Of a stretch of 64,000 nt of DNA, positions 27,950-37,162 are shown piece after piece. The stretch's first letter is position 1; each line of letters starts with the position of its first letter. The position numbers and the translations under genes are program-made. The notes under the pieces are model-generated. The model searched no databases. It was not told where the DNA came from and worked only from the letters and a program-made list of their open reading frames with translations. The stretch comes from Pseudomonadota bacterium. Its GTDB lineage: Bacteria > Pseudomonadota > Alphaproteobacteria > Micavibrionales > Micavibrionaceae. The DNA is taken from positions 1-64,000 of the forward strand of contig JAKQEE010000151.1 of the NCBI GenBank assembly GCA_029558635.1, written 5' to 3'.

Positions 27950-30631
27950 CTATGAAGCTTTGGCCAGGCCGCGCAGAACGTAATTCAGTACGCCGCCGTT
28001 TTTGTAATATTCGACTTCGTCAAGTGTGTCGATGCGGCACATCAACTGGATCGTTTCGGTCGATCCGTTTTTGCGCGTAATGGTCAGAGATACATCCATG
28101 CGCGGGGTGATGCCGTTTTCGATTCCGGTGATGCTGACTTTTTCATCGCCGGTAAGTTTCAGGTCCTTGCGTGTGACGCCGTCTTTGAAGACGAGCGGCA
28201 GAACGCCCATACCGACGAGGTTCGAGCGGTGAATGCGTTCAAAGCTCTCGGCGATCACGGCCTTGACACCCAACAGGATGGTTCCTTTGGCTGCCCAGTC
28301 GCGTGACGATCCTGTGCCGTATTCTTTGCCAGCCAGAATGACCAGAGGCGTTGCCGTCTCCTTATACTTCATGGCGGCGTCGTAAATCGGCATTTGTTCG
28401 CCGCTTGGTACAAAGCGGGTCAGACCGCCTTCGACGCCATCCAACATTTCGTTTTTAATGCGGATGTTGGCGAATGTGCCGCGCATCATGACTTCATGGT
28501 TGCCGCGGCGTGCGCCGTAGGAGTTGAAGTCGGCCACAGGGACGCCATGTTCCATCAGGTATTTACCGGCAGGAGAATCTTTTTTGATGTTGCCTGCGGG
28601 TGAAATGTGGTCAGTGGTGATCGAGTCGCCAAAGATCGCGAGAATGTTTGCGTTCTTGATGTCGCTGATCGCACCGCTGACTTCTTTCTTCATGCCGTGG
28701 AAGTAGGGAGGGTTCGCGACGTAGGTCGATTTGCCGTCCCAGTTGTAAACTTCACCGGCTTTGTCGGCGCTGATCGCTTGCCATTCTTTTGGACCTTTGA
28801 ACACATCGGCATAGCGCGATTTGAACATATCGGCGGTCAGGCAGGATTCAACAGTCTTGCGAACTTCGTCGTTGGTCGGCCAGATATCTTTCAGATAGAC
28901 GGGTTGGCCGTCTTTTCCGGTTCCCAGAGGTTCGTTGATGATGTCCATATGGGTATTGCCCGCGAGTGCATACGCTACAACGAGAGGCGGAGACGCAAGG
29001 TAGTTGGCTTTCACATGCGGTGATACGCGGCCTTCGAAGTTTCTGTTGCCCGAGAGGACAGCGGAGACGGTCAAATCACCTTTTTCAACGGCGCCTGCAA
29101 TCGGGGCGGGCAGGGGGCCGGAGTTACCGATACAGGTCGTGCATCCATATCCGACAAGGTTAAACCCGAGCTTGTCGAGATCGCTTTGCAATCCGGCTTT
29201 GGTCAGGTAGTCGGTGACAACTTGAGATCCGGGGGCCAAGGAAGTTTTGACCCAAGGTTTCACGGTCAGCCCTTTTTCAATTGCTTTGCGGGCCACGAGA
29301 CCTGCGGCCACCAGCACATCGGGGTTCGAGGTGTTGGTGCAGGATGTGATCGCTGCAATTACCACTGCGCCGTCATCGAGTTTGTAGTCGGTGCCTTCAA
29401 CCGGAATGGAGCGGCGTTCGGGAACGATGGCTTTGATCGACGCAGGCATTTGCGAGAGCGGCACACGGTCTTGCGGGCGCTTCGGTCCTGCGAGGGACGG
29501 TTCGACGCTGCCCAGGTCCAGCTCAAGCGTATCGGTAAAGACAGGGTCGGCCGAGTTTGCGTCGCGCCACATGCCTTGTTCTTTGGCGTACATTTCAACG
29601 AGTTTCACGCGGTGCGGATCGCGGCCGGTAAAGCTCAGATAGCGGATCGTCTCGGCATCAATCGGGAAGAAGCCGCAAGTCGCGCCATATTCTGGTGCCA
29701 TATTGGCAATTGTCGCACGGTCGGCGAGCGAGAGAGCATCGAGGCCCGGGCCATAGAATTCGACGAACTTGTTAACAACGCCTTTGGCGCGCAGCATTTG
29801 CGTTACGGTCAAAACGAGGTCGGTGGCTGTGTTGCCTTCTTTCATTTTGCCAGTCAGTTTGAAACCGATGACTTCGGGGATCAGCATCGAGACAGGTTGG
29901 CCCAACATCGCGGCTTCGGCTTCGATCCCGCCAACGCCCCAGCCCAAAACACCAAGGCCGTTGACCATTGTCGTGTGGGAGTCGGTTCCGACCAATGTGT
30001 CGGGATAGGCGAGCATTGTGCCTTCGTTGTCTTCATCTTCTTCAACCCAGACGGTCTGGGCGAGATATTCAACGTTGACCTGATGGCAGATGCCGGTGCC
30101 CGGTGGTACCACGCGGAAGTTTTTAAAGGCGGATTGGCCCCAGCGGAGGAAAGCGTAGCGTTCGCCGTTCCGTTCAAATTCGATTTCGACGTTTTTCTGG
30201 AACGAGTCCTTGTTGCCGAATGCATCCACCATCACCGAGTGGTCGATAACGAGATCGACAGCGGTCAAAGGGTTGATCTTTTGACGGTTGCCACCCAGTG
30301 CGCCCATTGCTTCGCGCATCGCGGCCAAATCCACAACAGCGGGAACGCCGGTGAAATCCTGCATCAGTACGCGGGCTGGACGGTAGGCGATTTCCTGAAC
30401 CGATTTTTTGTCTTTCAGCCATGTTTTCAGCGATTCAATGTCTTCGACCTGAACCGAGCGCCCATCTTCAAAGCGCAGCAGGTTCTCAAACAAAACTTTC
30501 AGAGAGTAGGGAAGACGGGACAAATCGCCGATCTTGGCCTGTGCTTCTTTCAAAGAAAAATAATCGTAATTTTTACCGTCAACGGTCAGTGTTTTGCGTG
30601 TTTGAAGCGTGTCGTGGCCAGCGCGTGTCAT
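27950..30631 (-). CDS. acnA: aconitate hydratase
   Basis: The 893-residue product is aconitase A (AcnA/IRP type), which converts citrate to isocitrate in the TCA cycle. The iron-sulphur cysteines lie in SCTNTSNP and [14 protein letters not shown], and the C-terminal swivel domain holds [12 protein letters not shown]. The length is normal. The ATG at 30631 is used because TTGAGG stands nine bases before; an in-frame start at 30646 adds five residues. It is monocistronic, with a bidirectional terminator. Confidence 0.97.
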   Translation of the reverse strand: MTRAGHDTLQTRKTLTVDGKNYDYFSLKEAQAKIGDLSRLPYSLKVLFENLLRFEDGRSVQVEDIESLKTWLKDKKSVQEIAYRPARVLMQDFTGVPAVVDLAAMREAMGALGGNRQKINPLTAVDLVIDHSVMVDAFGNKDSFQKNVEIEFERNGERYAFLRWGQSAFKNFRVVPPGTGICHQVNVEYLAQTVWVEEDEDNEGTMLAYPDTLVGTDSHTTMVNGLGVLGWGVGGIEAEAAMLGQPVSMLIPEVIGFKLTGKMKEGNTATDLVLTVTQMLRAKGVVNKFVEFYGPGLDALSLADRATIANMAPEYGATCGFFPIDAETIRYLSFTGRDPHRVKLVEMYAKEQGMWRDANSADPVFTDTLELDLGSVEPSLAGPKRPQDRVPLSQMPASIKAIVPERRSIPVEGTDYKLDDGAVVIAAITSCTNTSNPDVLVAAGLVARKAIEKGLTVKPWVKTSLAPGSQVVTDYLTKAGLQSDLDKLGFNLVGYGCTTCIGNSGPLPAPIAGAVEKGDLTVSAVLSGNRNFEGRVSPHVKANYLASPPLVVAYALAGNTHMDIINEPLGTGKDGQPVYLKDIWPTNDEVRKTVESCLTADMFKSRYADVFKGPKEWQAISADKAGEVYNWDGKSTYVANPPYFHGMKKEVSGAISDIKNANILAIFGDSITTDHISPAGNIKKDSPAGKYLMEHGVPVADFNSYGARRGNHEVMMRGTFANIRIKNEMLDGVEGGLTRFVPSGEQMPIYDAAMKYKETATPLVILAGKEYGTGSSRDWAAKGTILLGVKAVIAESFERIHRSNLVGMGVLPLVFKDGVTRKDLKLTGDEKVSITGIENGITPRMDVSLTITRKNGSTETIQLMCRIDTLDEVEYYKNGGVLNYVLRGLAKAS

Positions 30632-30806
30632 AATTTGGAACCTCAAGAGGAAAAGAAGGGTTTGAATTTTTGGAATAGAGTGCCTTTAACGCAGTAAAAG
30701 CAGTCTATCATCGTCTGGAATCAATAAAAAATGGTAAATTTTCAGGCTCTATACAAGGAGATGAGGGATAGGCCGCTGATCAATTGGTATAGGAGGTAAC
30801 GTCCTT

Positions 30807-30837
30807 GGGATAGGGGTAGGGATAGGGTGTGCCCTAT
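30807..30837 (+). promoter_or_regulatory. G-quadruplex motif overlapping a hairpin
   Basis: Four G-runs occur within 21 bases: GGG (30807), GGGG (30813), GGG (30819) and GGG (30825), with loops of 2-3 bases. The last run is also the left arm of a palindrome, ATAGGG (30822-30827) TGTG CCCTAT (30832-30837), so the two folds exclude each other. It lies in the 462-base gap between acnA and the gene at 31094, upstream of the first small RNA-like unit; 30632-30806 shows no other feature apart from an isolated AGGAGG (30791-30796). Confidence 0.55.
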
Positions 30838-30899
30838 GGCTCTAGTCTTTAGTTAACCTGTTGACGCATAAGCATAATTTGTGATTTTGCAGTGGAATT

Positions 30900-31028
30900 G
30901 GGCCGCAGGATGTGAGATGATTAAATTATAAGGGAGTGATAGTTCCAGCTAGAAAGACCTTAACCCAAGACACCATAGACCGACCATCATGTAGCCCGCT
31001 GTTAGCCCCCCTAACAGCGGGTCTTTTT
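30900..31028 (+). ncRNA. candidate small RNA, unit 1 of tandem pair
   Basis: A 22-base core (30966-30987), which includes CAAGACACCATAGACC, is followed after exactly 7 bases by an 11-bp hairpin, CCCGCTGTTAG/CTAACAGCGGG (30995-31021) with a CCCCC loop, then TCTTTTT. The same order is repeated at 31539-31605. Conservation of the core and change of the stem with kept pairing suggest a small RNA family. The 5' end is not known and 30900 is only a guess. Confidence 0.6.
30995..31028 (+). terminator. terminator hairpin of small RNA unit 1
   Basis: An 11-bp perfect stem (30995-31005 with 31011-31021) is followed by TCTTTTT. It is also the end of any transcript coming from upstream. Confidence 0.88.
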
Positions 31029-31093
31029 ATATCTATTGACATATTTCATATAATCCTGTTTTGTGGCGTTACTGAGTTTTGCAGGAGGTAGCT

Positions 31094-31399
31094 GTGGTGA
31101 ATTTTAGAGGGCTTGTTGCGCCGTTGGTTCTTGGGGGCATATTTCAGGCTGCGGCCGTACAGTATTATTTTTCCGAGCAGGACGTCGAAAGTCGTGTTCA
31201 GCGCATTTCGGAGGTTCCGAATGGCGGAATCGCCGAAATCAAGAGCGCGGCAAAGGCGGCTGGTGAGCTGGGCTGGCCTCTTGTTCTCGGGGCCGGACTT
31301 TGTGCGTTGACACGCCGCCCTGTTAATCGTGTGGTTAGCAAGCAGTTCGATAAATTTTTTGATAAAAATTTCAATTTTTTCTTCCCTGGGCTGGATTAG
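31094..31399 (+). CDS. small membrane-associated protein between the small RNA units
   Basis: This gene encodes about 101 residues. The first 25 residues (GLVAPLVLGGIFQAAAV) and a middle segment (LGWPLVLGAGLCAL) are hydrophobic, with basic and aromatic C-terminal residues (KQFDKFFDKNFNFFF). AGGAGG at 31083-31088 supports a GTG start at 31094 or 31097. No family was recognised. It lies between the two small RNA-like units, which makes a functional relation possible. A short hydrophobic protein next to antisense-like RNAs would fit a toxin-antitoxin idea, but no antisense overlap is seen. Confidence 0.6.
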   Translation: MVNFRGLVAPLVLGGIFQAAAVQYYFSEQDVESRVQRISEVPNGGIAEIKSAAKAAGELGWPLVLGAGLCALTRRPVNRVVSKQFDKFFDKNFNFFFPGLD

Positions 31400-31444
31400 C
31401 CTTCTTTTTCAGAAAAATGTAAAAATGGCAAAATATGGCAGGTT

Positions 31445-31474
31445 TTGACCAAAAAATAGCCATATTTGTATGTG
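31445..31474 (+). promoter_or_regulatory. weak promoter candidate of small RNA unit 2
   Basis: TTGACC (31445-31450) and TATGTG (31469-31474) are 18 bases apart and lie upstream of the second core. The -10 box is poor. A start near 31481 would give an RNA of about 125 bases. Confidence 0.35.
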
Positions 31475-31480
31475 ATTATG

Positions 31481-31605
31481 AAAATATAAGGCGGTTGCTT
31501 ACGGAATTTCTCCTCAGTTTCATAAGATAAGCCTTACTCAAGACACCATAGACCGACCATATTGAAGCCCGATATCAGTCTCCTCCTGATATCGGGTCTT
31601 TGGTT
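31481..31605 (+). ncRNA. candidate small RNA, unit 2 of tandem pair
   Basis: The 22-base core at 31539-31560 is identical to that of unit 1, and the hairpin CCCGATATCAG/CTGATATCGGG (31568-31596) again follows after 7 bases. The loop TCTCCTC, with its next C, resembles an anti-Shine-Dalgarno sequence. The stem bases differ from unit 1, yet pair fully. The tail TCTTTGGTTTT is a weaker T-run. Confidence 0.6.
31568..31605 (+). terminator. terminator hairpin of small RNA unit 2
   Basis: An 11-bp stem (31568-31578 with 31586-31596) is followed by TCTTTGGTTTT. It lies just before the end of the DUF808 gene on the opposite strand. Confidence 0.75.
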
Positions 31606-31614
31606 TTAAAGACA

Positions 31615-32580
31615 TTATTTTCGCCACAGCATGACGCGTTTGACGATTTCAGTGAATGCCACGACTGCACCGCCGATTATAAACCCCACAATCGAATAGG
31701 CGAGGAAGTGGGTCAGGGTGGCGAAGGAATGCGGCAGGTGGTGATGGAAGAATTCGGTGATGGATATGAATTCCATGGCGATCAATTCTCCGCCGATGAA
31801 AATCATGGCTGCCGTTCCCACCACCGACATGGTTTTCATCAGAATGGGCGAGGCCTTGACGATAAAGGCTGCGAGTTTGCGTTTGTAGAGTCCAACTTTG
31901 TTTTCCCGTGCCGTGGCCACAAGGTGCAGGGCGAGGTCGTCGAGACGCACTAGCCCCATCACCAGACGATAGATGATTTTGGTCACGAGGAAGCCCACCA
32001 CGATCAATGCGGGCAATTGCAATCCCCAGTGGGCGTCGGGCATCAGTTCGTTGATGCTGGCCATGGCGATGAAGATAATTTCGATCGACATGACGAGGTC
32101 GGTGCGGATGGCTCCTTTAATCAGGTTTTGTTCAAATTCGTCTTGTGATTTCGCTGTTTCGGGGCGGGCTTCATCGTCGTGATGGGTTTTGGAGAATCTG
32201 ACCTTCAGCGCGTGAATGACTTTCTCCGCACCTTCAAAGGCCAGATAGGTTCCGCCGATGGCCAGAATGGGGGTCAAGAGGAAGGGTGCGAAGACATCGA
32301 GGCCGACTGCCAGCGGAATGGCAATGGCTTTGTTGATCAGCGAGCCTTTTTCAATCGCCTTGATGATCGGGATTTCGCGTTTGGCGTCGATTTCAAATTG
32401 GACGACGGCTTGGGAGTTGACGGGAATGTCGTCGATGACAATCGCGCTTGCGCCCTTGACGCCTGCGCCAGTCATGGTGGCGACGTCATCCAGTGTGCCT
32501 GCCACGATCTTGGTGTTGGCGGCGGCCTTTGCCATGATCGCGGCAACGTCATCGAGAAGGGCCAGAAATCCTGCGGACAT
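31615..32580 (-). CDS. DUF808 family membrane protein
   Basis: The 321-residue product is a DUF808 (YedI-like) inner-membrane protein of unknown role. It starts SAGFLALLDDVAAIMAKAA, the family's typical N-terminus, and has hydrophobic segments such as PLAVGLDVFAPFLLTPILAI, LPALIVVGFLVTKIIYRL and SVVGTAAMIFIGGEL. The gene starts nine bases after the end of asd on the same strand, so both may be cotranscribed. Confidence 0.92.
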   Translation of the reverse strand: MSAGFLALLDDVAAIMAKAAANTKIVAGTLDDVATMTGAGVKGASAIVIDDIPVNSQAVVQFEIDAKREIPIIKAIEKGSLINKAIAIPLAVGLDVFAPFLLTPILAIGGTYLAFEGAEKVIHALKVRFSKTHHDDEARPETAKSQDEFEQNLIKGAIRTDLVMSIEIIFIAMASINELMPDAHWGLQLPALIVVGFLVTKIIYRLVMGLVRLDDLALHLVATARENKVGLYKRKLAAFIVKASPILMKTMSVVGTAAMIFIGGELIAMEFISITEFFHHHLPHSFATLTHFLAYSIVGFIIGGAVVAFTEIVKRVMLWRK

Positions 32581-32589
32581 GATACGAGC

Positions 32590-33606
32590 CTACTTCTTCA
32601 AATAATCTCTAACCAGTACTTCGGCGATCTGGACGGCGTTCAAAGCCGCGCCTTTGCGGAGGTTATCCGCGACGCACCAGAAATTGAGGCCGTTATCGAC
32701 TGTCGGATCGTCACGCAGGCGCGAGACAAAGACATTATCTTCGCCCTGAATTTCGACGGGGGTCACGAACTCCATATCCGTTTCAAGGTCGATGACGGTC
32801 ACGCCTCTGGTTTTCTGGAGGAGGGCCATCGCGTCGAGGGCCGAGAGTTCGCGTTCAAATTCGACATTCACCATTTCGGCATGGCCGATAAAGACGGGCA
32901 CGCGCACGCAGTTGGCGCAGACCTTGATTTTGGGGTCCAAAATCTTTTTGGTTTCGACATCCATCTTCCATTCTTCTTTGGTGCGGCGGTCGTCCATAAA
33001 GACATCGATTTGGGGGATGACGTTGAATGCGATTTGTTTTTTGAATTTTTGCGGATCAGGTGTGGCGTTCATAAAGACGCCGCGCGTCTGGTTGAAGAGT
33101 TCGTCCATGGCGTCTTTACCGCCGCCCGACACGGATTGATAGGTCGAGACCACAACGCGTTTGATTTTGGCTGCGTCGTGCAGGGGTTTCAGGGTAACCA
33201 CCATCTGGATGGTCGAACAATTGGGGTTGGCGATGATGCCTTTCTTTTTATAGTCGGCAATGGCGTGCGGGTTGACTTCGGGCACGACCAGCGGCACGTC
33301 GGGGTCGGTACGGAAATGGGATGTGTTGTCGATCACCACTGCGCCAGCGGCTGCGGCTTTGGGTGCAAACTCTGCCGAGATTTTGGCTCCCGGGGAAGAG
33401 AGGACGATGTCGATGCCTTTAAAATCGAATTTGGCGAGGTCTTCGATCTTGATGTCGTTGTCACCGAAGGAGATTTCTTGTCCGGCTGAACGGCTGGAGG
33501 CCACGGCATGGACTTCCGAGACGGGAAACCCTCGTTCGTTGAGGATATTCAGCATTTCGCGCCCGACATTGCCGGAAGCGCCGACGACTGCCACTTTATA
33601 AGACAT
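32590..33606 (-). CDS. asd: aspartate-semialdehyde dehydrogenase
   Basis: The 338-residue product reduces aspartyl phosphate to aspartate semialdehyde for lysine, methionine and threonine synthesis, as well as for diaminopimelate. It starts with the NADP-binding VVGASGNVGREML. The active-site cysteine is in NPNCSTIQMV. The segment SVSGGGKDAMDEL and the C-terminal HAEMVNVEFE and LRKGAALNAVQIAEVL fit the family. It precedes the DUF808 gene. Confidence 0.97.
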   Translation of the reverse strand: MSYKVAVVGASGNVGREMLNILNERGFPVSEVHAVASSRSAGQEISFGDNDIKIEDLAKFDFKGIDIVLSSPGAKISAEFAPKAAAAGAVVIDNTSHFRTDPDVPLVVPEVNPHAIADYKKKGIIANPNCSTIQMVVTLKPLHDAAKIKRVVVSTYQSVSGGGKDAMDELFNQTRGVFMNATPDPQKFKKQIAFNVIPQIDVFMDDRRTKEEWKMDVETKKILDPKIKVCANCVRVPVFIGHAEMVNVEFERELSALDAMALLQKTRGVTVIDLETDMEFVTPVEIQGEDNVFVSRLRDDPTVDNGLNFWCVADNLRKGAALNAVQIAEVLVRDYLKK

Positions 33607-33674
33607 AATACACCTTGATCTGGGGATAATCTGTTAACTCTTTCGTGGTACTGTGTTTTCAGGAATTTTGCAAG

Positions 33675-35564
33675 ATGACAGACGAGTCCAAAATCGACCT
33701 CTCCGAGATGAAATCCAATCTTTTGGCGACGATGAGCCACGAGATGCGCACCCCTATGCAATCGGTGTTCGGGTTTCTGGAATTGATGCTGTTTGAAAAT
33801 CCGTCGCCCAAGCTCAAATCCATGATCGAGGCGGCCATGAATTCGGCGTCGGGTGTTCTTGAAATTCTCGACGATATTCTGGATGTCGCCAAGATTGACG
33901 CCGACAAGATGGAATTGGAGAGGTTGGAGATTCCGCTGCGGACGCTGGTGCGCGGGGTGCTGGAGGCGCTTGAGCCGAAGGTAATGGGAAAAAATCTTGA
34001 ATTGATCGACGATGTGTCCGAGGCTGTACCGAAAGTGGTGATCGGCGATCCGAAACGGCTTCGCCAAATTCTGATCAATCTGGCAGGGAATGCGGTCAAA
34101 TTTACATCCGAAGGGTCAATTACCATTCGTGTGGGAGTCGAGAGTTATGTGCCGCTCAAACTCCGGTTCGAAGTTGTGGATACCGGTATCGGAATGAGTG
34201 AAGACGTTCAGAAAAAATTGTTCCAACCCTTTACGCAAGCCGACGGATCGACGTCGCGCGAATTCGGTGGAACGGGGTTGGGTCTTTCGATTTCGCGCAA
34301 GCTCGTGGAATTGATGGGCGGCGAGATCGGCGTGACCAGTCAGATTGGACGCGGGACAAATTTCTGGTTTACCGTGCCTTCCGAAGAAGTCTTAGACGAG
34401 ATGCTGGATTGGGCCTTGCCGGATCTGGCGGGGTTGTCGATCCTGTCGGTCGAGGACCACCCGCAAGCTGCACGTGAAATTGTGTCGTCGCTGGTTTCGA
34501 TGGGGGCCAGAGTTGAAAGTTGCCGGACGGTCAAGGAGACGATTGCCATGCTCAAACATCGTCCGTTCGATGTGGTGGTGGCCGATCAGGGGCTGGAAGA
34601 CGGTTTGGGGATCGACGTGATCCGTAATGTGAGCGAGCATTGGCCGCAGACCGGACTGGTCATGTATACGGCGCGCGATGATGCCGGATTGAAACAGAGT
34701 TTGTCGGCGCTTGGTGCCTTTTACCTTGAAAAACCGGCGAGCCGTCGCGGTCTTGGTGAAGCCGTGATGCAGATGGCTGCGCGCAAATCAGTCGAAAGTC
34801 CGGATAAAAACGGAAAAATTCTGGTGGTTGAAGACACAGAGACGGTACGCGATATGTTTGCACGGCAATTTGAGGTGCTGGGCGGTGATGTCGAGTTTGC
34901 GGAGAACGGTCTCGAGGCGCTCGATATGCTCAAGCAACGCGAATATCATCTGGTGCTTTCCGATCTGCATATGCCGAAGATGGACGGGTATGGTCTGATT
35001 AAAAAAATCCGCGAACTGGAAGAAGGAACTGAGACGCGGATGCCGGTGGTTTTGCTTACGGCCGATATCCAGATGTCGTCGTCACGGACATATATGCCGC
35101 TGGGGTTTGATGAATGTCTGCTCAAACCCGTGTCGCTTGGATCTTTGCGGCAAATGCTTGTGCGGTGGGGCGTGCCGATGACCCGAAATCCGGATCAGCG
35201 GATGGTAGGATCACCAGAACTACGTACGGGTTCCATAGATATGGATGTCCTGAAATCCCAGATGGGCGAGATTGATGCGGCTGCGGCGGATATGTTGGCG
35301 CGGTTCCCCGATATGATGCGACCGCTTTTAAAAAAATTGATCGAAGAGTGCGACAAAATCAATGCAGCAGAGCTGCGTGAAGTCGCCCATTCCATGAAGG
35401 GGGCTGCGCGGTCTGCCGGTGCGATGCGGCTTGGTGATTTAGCCGAGCAGATTCAAGCGAACGCCGAACAAGGAGTTTGCGACAAGCAGGCATGTTCAGC
35501 GTTCGAACGGGAATTTGCGCAAGTGGAAACCGATCTGTCCGCTTTATGTGCGAAATTTGTCTGA
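33675..35564 (+). CDS. soluble hybrid histidine kinase with two receiver domains and HPt
   Basis: This 629-residue protein has no sensor or membrane segment: the phosphoacceptor SHEMRTPM lies at about His22. An ATPase domain (about 130-245) contains GLGLSISRKLVELMGGEI. Then come a degenerate receiver (about 255-370; VVADQGLEDG), a full receiver (about 380-500; VVEDTETVRD and VLSDLHMPKMDGYG) and a C-terminal HPt domain with AHSMKGAARSAGAM. A full phosphorelay can thus run within one protein. The input signal must come from a partner protein. The start at 33675 follows AGGAA. Confidence 0.92.
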   Translation: MTDESKIDLSEMKSNLLATMSHEMRTPMQSVFGFLELMLFENPSPKLKSMIEAAMNSASGVLEILDDILDVAKIDADKMELERLEIPLRTLVRGVLEALEPKVMGKNLELIDDVSEAVPKVVIGDPKRLRQILINLAGNAVKFTSEGSITIRVGVESYVPLKLRFEVVDTGIGMSEDVQKKLFQPFTQADGSTSREFGGTGLGLSISRKLVELMGGEIGVTSQIGRGTNFWFTVPSEEVLDEMLDWALPDLAGLSILSVEDHPQAAREIVSSLVSMGARVESCRTVKETIAMLKHRPFDVVVADQGLEDGLGIDVIRNVSEHWPQTGLVMYTARDDAGLKQSLSALGAFYLEKPASRRGLGEAVMQMAARKSVESPDKNGKILVVEDTETVRDMFARQFEVLGGDVEFAENGLEALDMLKQREYHLVLSDLHMPKMDGYGLIKKIRELEEGTETRMPVVLLTADIQMSSSRTYMPLGFDECLLKPVSLGSLRQMLVRWGVPMTRNPDQRMVGSPELRTGSIDMDVLKSQMGEIDAAAADMLARFPDMMRPLLKKLIEECDKINAAELREVAHSMKGAARSAGAMRLGDLAEQIQANAEQGVCDKQACSAFEREFAQVETDLSALCAKFV

Positions 35565-35565
35565 T

Positions 35566-36441
35566 CTATTTTTTGCCGATATATTTTTCAAGATTATGTT
35601 GCAGGTTTCTCATGCGGGAAAAATAGGTTGCCCGTGTTTGGGGTAACAGTTTTGTCCATTCTTCGAACGGGACTGGGGCCGGCAGCTCATAACCAGGATC
35701 GTAGGCGTAGGGAGCAGAGAGATCCCAGTTTTCCGCTTTGTCGAGAGCTGTGGCTAGTCTTTTCGGATCTTTGAGCAGCCATTCGAAAACGGGGACGCTC
35801 ACTGTGGAGGACAGGGACATAATATGTTCATGCGGGCTTTTCAGTGCAGGGGATTTTGTGACAGGCTGGGCCTGATCCTCGGTTTTCTTGGCGTTGATGT
35901 TTTTGCGTTCCTCATAGGCTCGGTCTGGTTGGGCAGGCCAGCGTGCAATATCGAACTCCAATCGCAATTGTCCGGCTAGACAATAGATGGCGGCGTGTTC
36001 CATATCTCCGGCGCGGGCCAAAGACTGGGCTGCAAAAAACAAACCCTGCGGCGGAATTTCGCCGCGATCATGGTCGAGGATATAAAGAAGGTCGGCCACA
36101 TCCTTTTTGTTTTGTGCCGTGGCCGCCAGAGAGAGTTTGTCCCATGTTTTTAGATCTTCCGGTTTGACCAGAGCGTCTTTGACGCTCAAAGGTTTTTTGG
36201 TGACGGGTGGTGGTGTGTCCTGTTGTTTTTGTTCCGGTTGGGTCGGTGTGTATTTCTGTTTGGTTTTTGTTGCGGCGTCCACTGGTTCTTTTTGGTTTTT
36301 TTCTTGCGGGGTGATTACCATATGGCTCATGCCCTTCACGGATGGCTGTTCTGTCATCTGTGCATACGTGAGTGTGGCATTGGACAGAGATGCTGCTGCG
36401 CACAGTGCGTATATTACTAAAACTCTTATGCTCGCGGTCAT
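35566..36441 (-). CDS. secreted protein of unknown function
   Basis: The product, 291 residues, carries a Sec signal peptide (MTASIRVLVIYALCAAASLS), followed by a long low-complexity P/Q/K-rich linker (about residues 40-85) and a helical C-terminal domain. There are no known motifs. The P/Q linker is typical of periplasmic or outer-membrane associated proteins. It is preceded by a good promoter candidate at 36512-36541 and converges on the hybrid kinase gene. Confidence 0.72.
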   Translation of the reverse strand: MTASIRVLVIYALCAAASLSNATLTYAQMTEQPSVKGMSHMVITPQEKNQKEPVDAATKTKQKYTPTQPEQKQQDTPPPVTKKPLSVKDALVKPEDLKTWDKLSLAATAQNKKDVADLLYILDHDRGEIPPQGLFFAAQSLARAGDMEHAAIYCLAGQLRLEFDIARWPAQPDRAYEERKNINAKKTEDQAQPVTKSPALKSPHEHIMSLSSTVSVPVFEWLLKDPKRLATALDKAENWDLSAPYAYDPGYELPAPVPFEEWTKLLPQTRATYFSRMRNLQHNLEKYIGKK

Positions 36442-36511
36442 TTATCTTGTGCCTTTATGTATGCAATATTGTCAGTACATTAAAAGTTTGTTAGTCTCTT
36501 TCCAGTACCAT

Positions 36512-36541
36512 TATATACATTCGTACATGATTGGTCGTCAA
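36512..36541 (-). promoter_or_regulatory. promoter of the secreted protein gene
   Basis: On the minus strand, TTGACG (36541-36536) and TATATA (36517-36512) are 18 bases apart. The bases right after the -10 box read GTACTGGAAA, which recurs after the promoter at 44083-44111. Confidence 0.5.
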
Positions 36542-36631
36542 AGTACTTCTTTTTAAAAGGTTCGCTTCGGTGGGCCGTTCTTGGGTTATCCCGTCTTTCT
36601 GCGTTTTTTATTTGGTTTTTTTGAGGTGATT

Positions 36632-37162
36632 ATGGCGCAGAGCAGCTTTTTGACTGGACATGAGAGATTCTTCGACAAGGATGAAATCATTGTCAGTAAA
36701 ACGGACCTGAAGGGAAATATTCTTTATGCCAACCGCGTTTTCATGCGGGTTGGTATTTTCGAAGAGAAAAATCTGATGGGGCAGCCGCACAGTATTTTGC
36801 GCCATCCGGAAATGCCGAGGGCGGTTTTCAAGTTGTTATGGCAACAGATTCAGGCCGGGCAAGAGATTTTTGCCTATGTGATCAATCGTGCCACCAATGG
36901 CGATCATTACTGGGTTCTGGCCCACGTTACGCCGAGCTTTGACGCTTCGGGTAATGTCAATGGCTATCACTCCAACCGCCGCGTGCCGGATCGTCGGACC
37001 ATCGACAACGTGATTATTCCAACCTATAAACAGTTATTGCGCACGGAAAACAGCCATTCCAACGCCAAGGACGGCATGAATGCTTCCTATGACGAGTTGC
37101 TGCAGATTTTGAAACAAAAGGGGTCGACCTATGACGAATTTATCTTCTCTCTCCAAAGCTAA
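36632..37162 (+). CDS. Aer-type PAS domain protein
   Basis: The 176-residue protein is a single PAS domain very close to those at the N-terminus of Aer redox receptors: [39 protein letters not shown] and [14 protein letters not shown]. Such PAS domains bind FAD and sense redox state or energy. The start at 36632 follows GAGGTGATT; a longer frame from 36581 is unlikely. It overlaps the next MCP gene by 32 bases in another frame, so the two form a split Aer-like receptor. Confidence 0.88.
   Translation: MAQSSFLTGHERFFDKDEIIVSKTDLKGNILYANRVFMRVGIFEEKNLMGQPHSILRHPEMPRAVFKLLWQQIQAGQEIFAYVINRATNGDHYWVLAHVTPSFDASGNVNGYHSNRRVPDRRTIDNVIIPTYKQLLRTENSHSNAKDGMNASYDELLQILKQKGSTYDEFIFSLQS

Noticed and set aside
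29186-30697. Long open frame of 503 codons on the plus strand opposite acnA
   Set aside because: It is a frame shadow of the well supported acnA gene; it has no ribosome binding site and its protein has a low-information composition.
30791-30811. Perfect AGGAGG followed by TTG near 30805
   Set aside because: The frame closes after two codons (TTG GGA TAG), so it is not a gene.
31036-31054. TTGACA and TATAAT near the small membrane protein gene
   Set aside because: The two boxes are only 7 bases apart, so they cannot form a sigma70 promoter together.
31094-31399. Type I toxin-antitoxin pair with the small RNA units as antitoxin
   Set aside because: The RNA-like units are not antisense to the gene and share no complementarity with it that could be seen.
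32179-33489. Open frame of 436 codons opposite asd and the DUF808 gene
   Set aside because: It is a shadow of two genes on the other strand and has no independent evidence.
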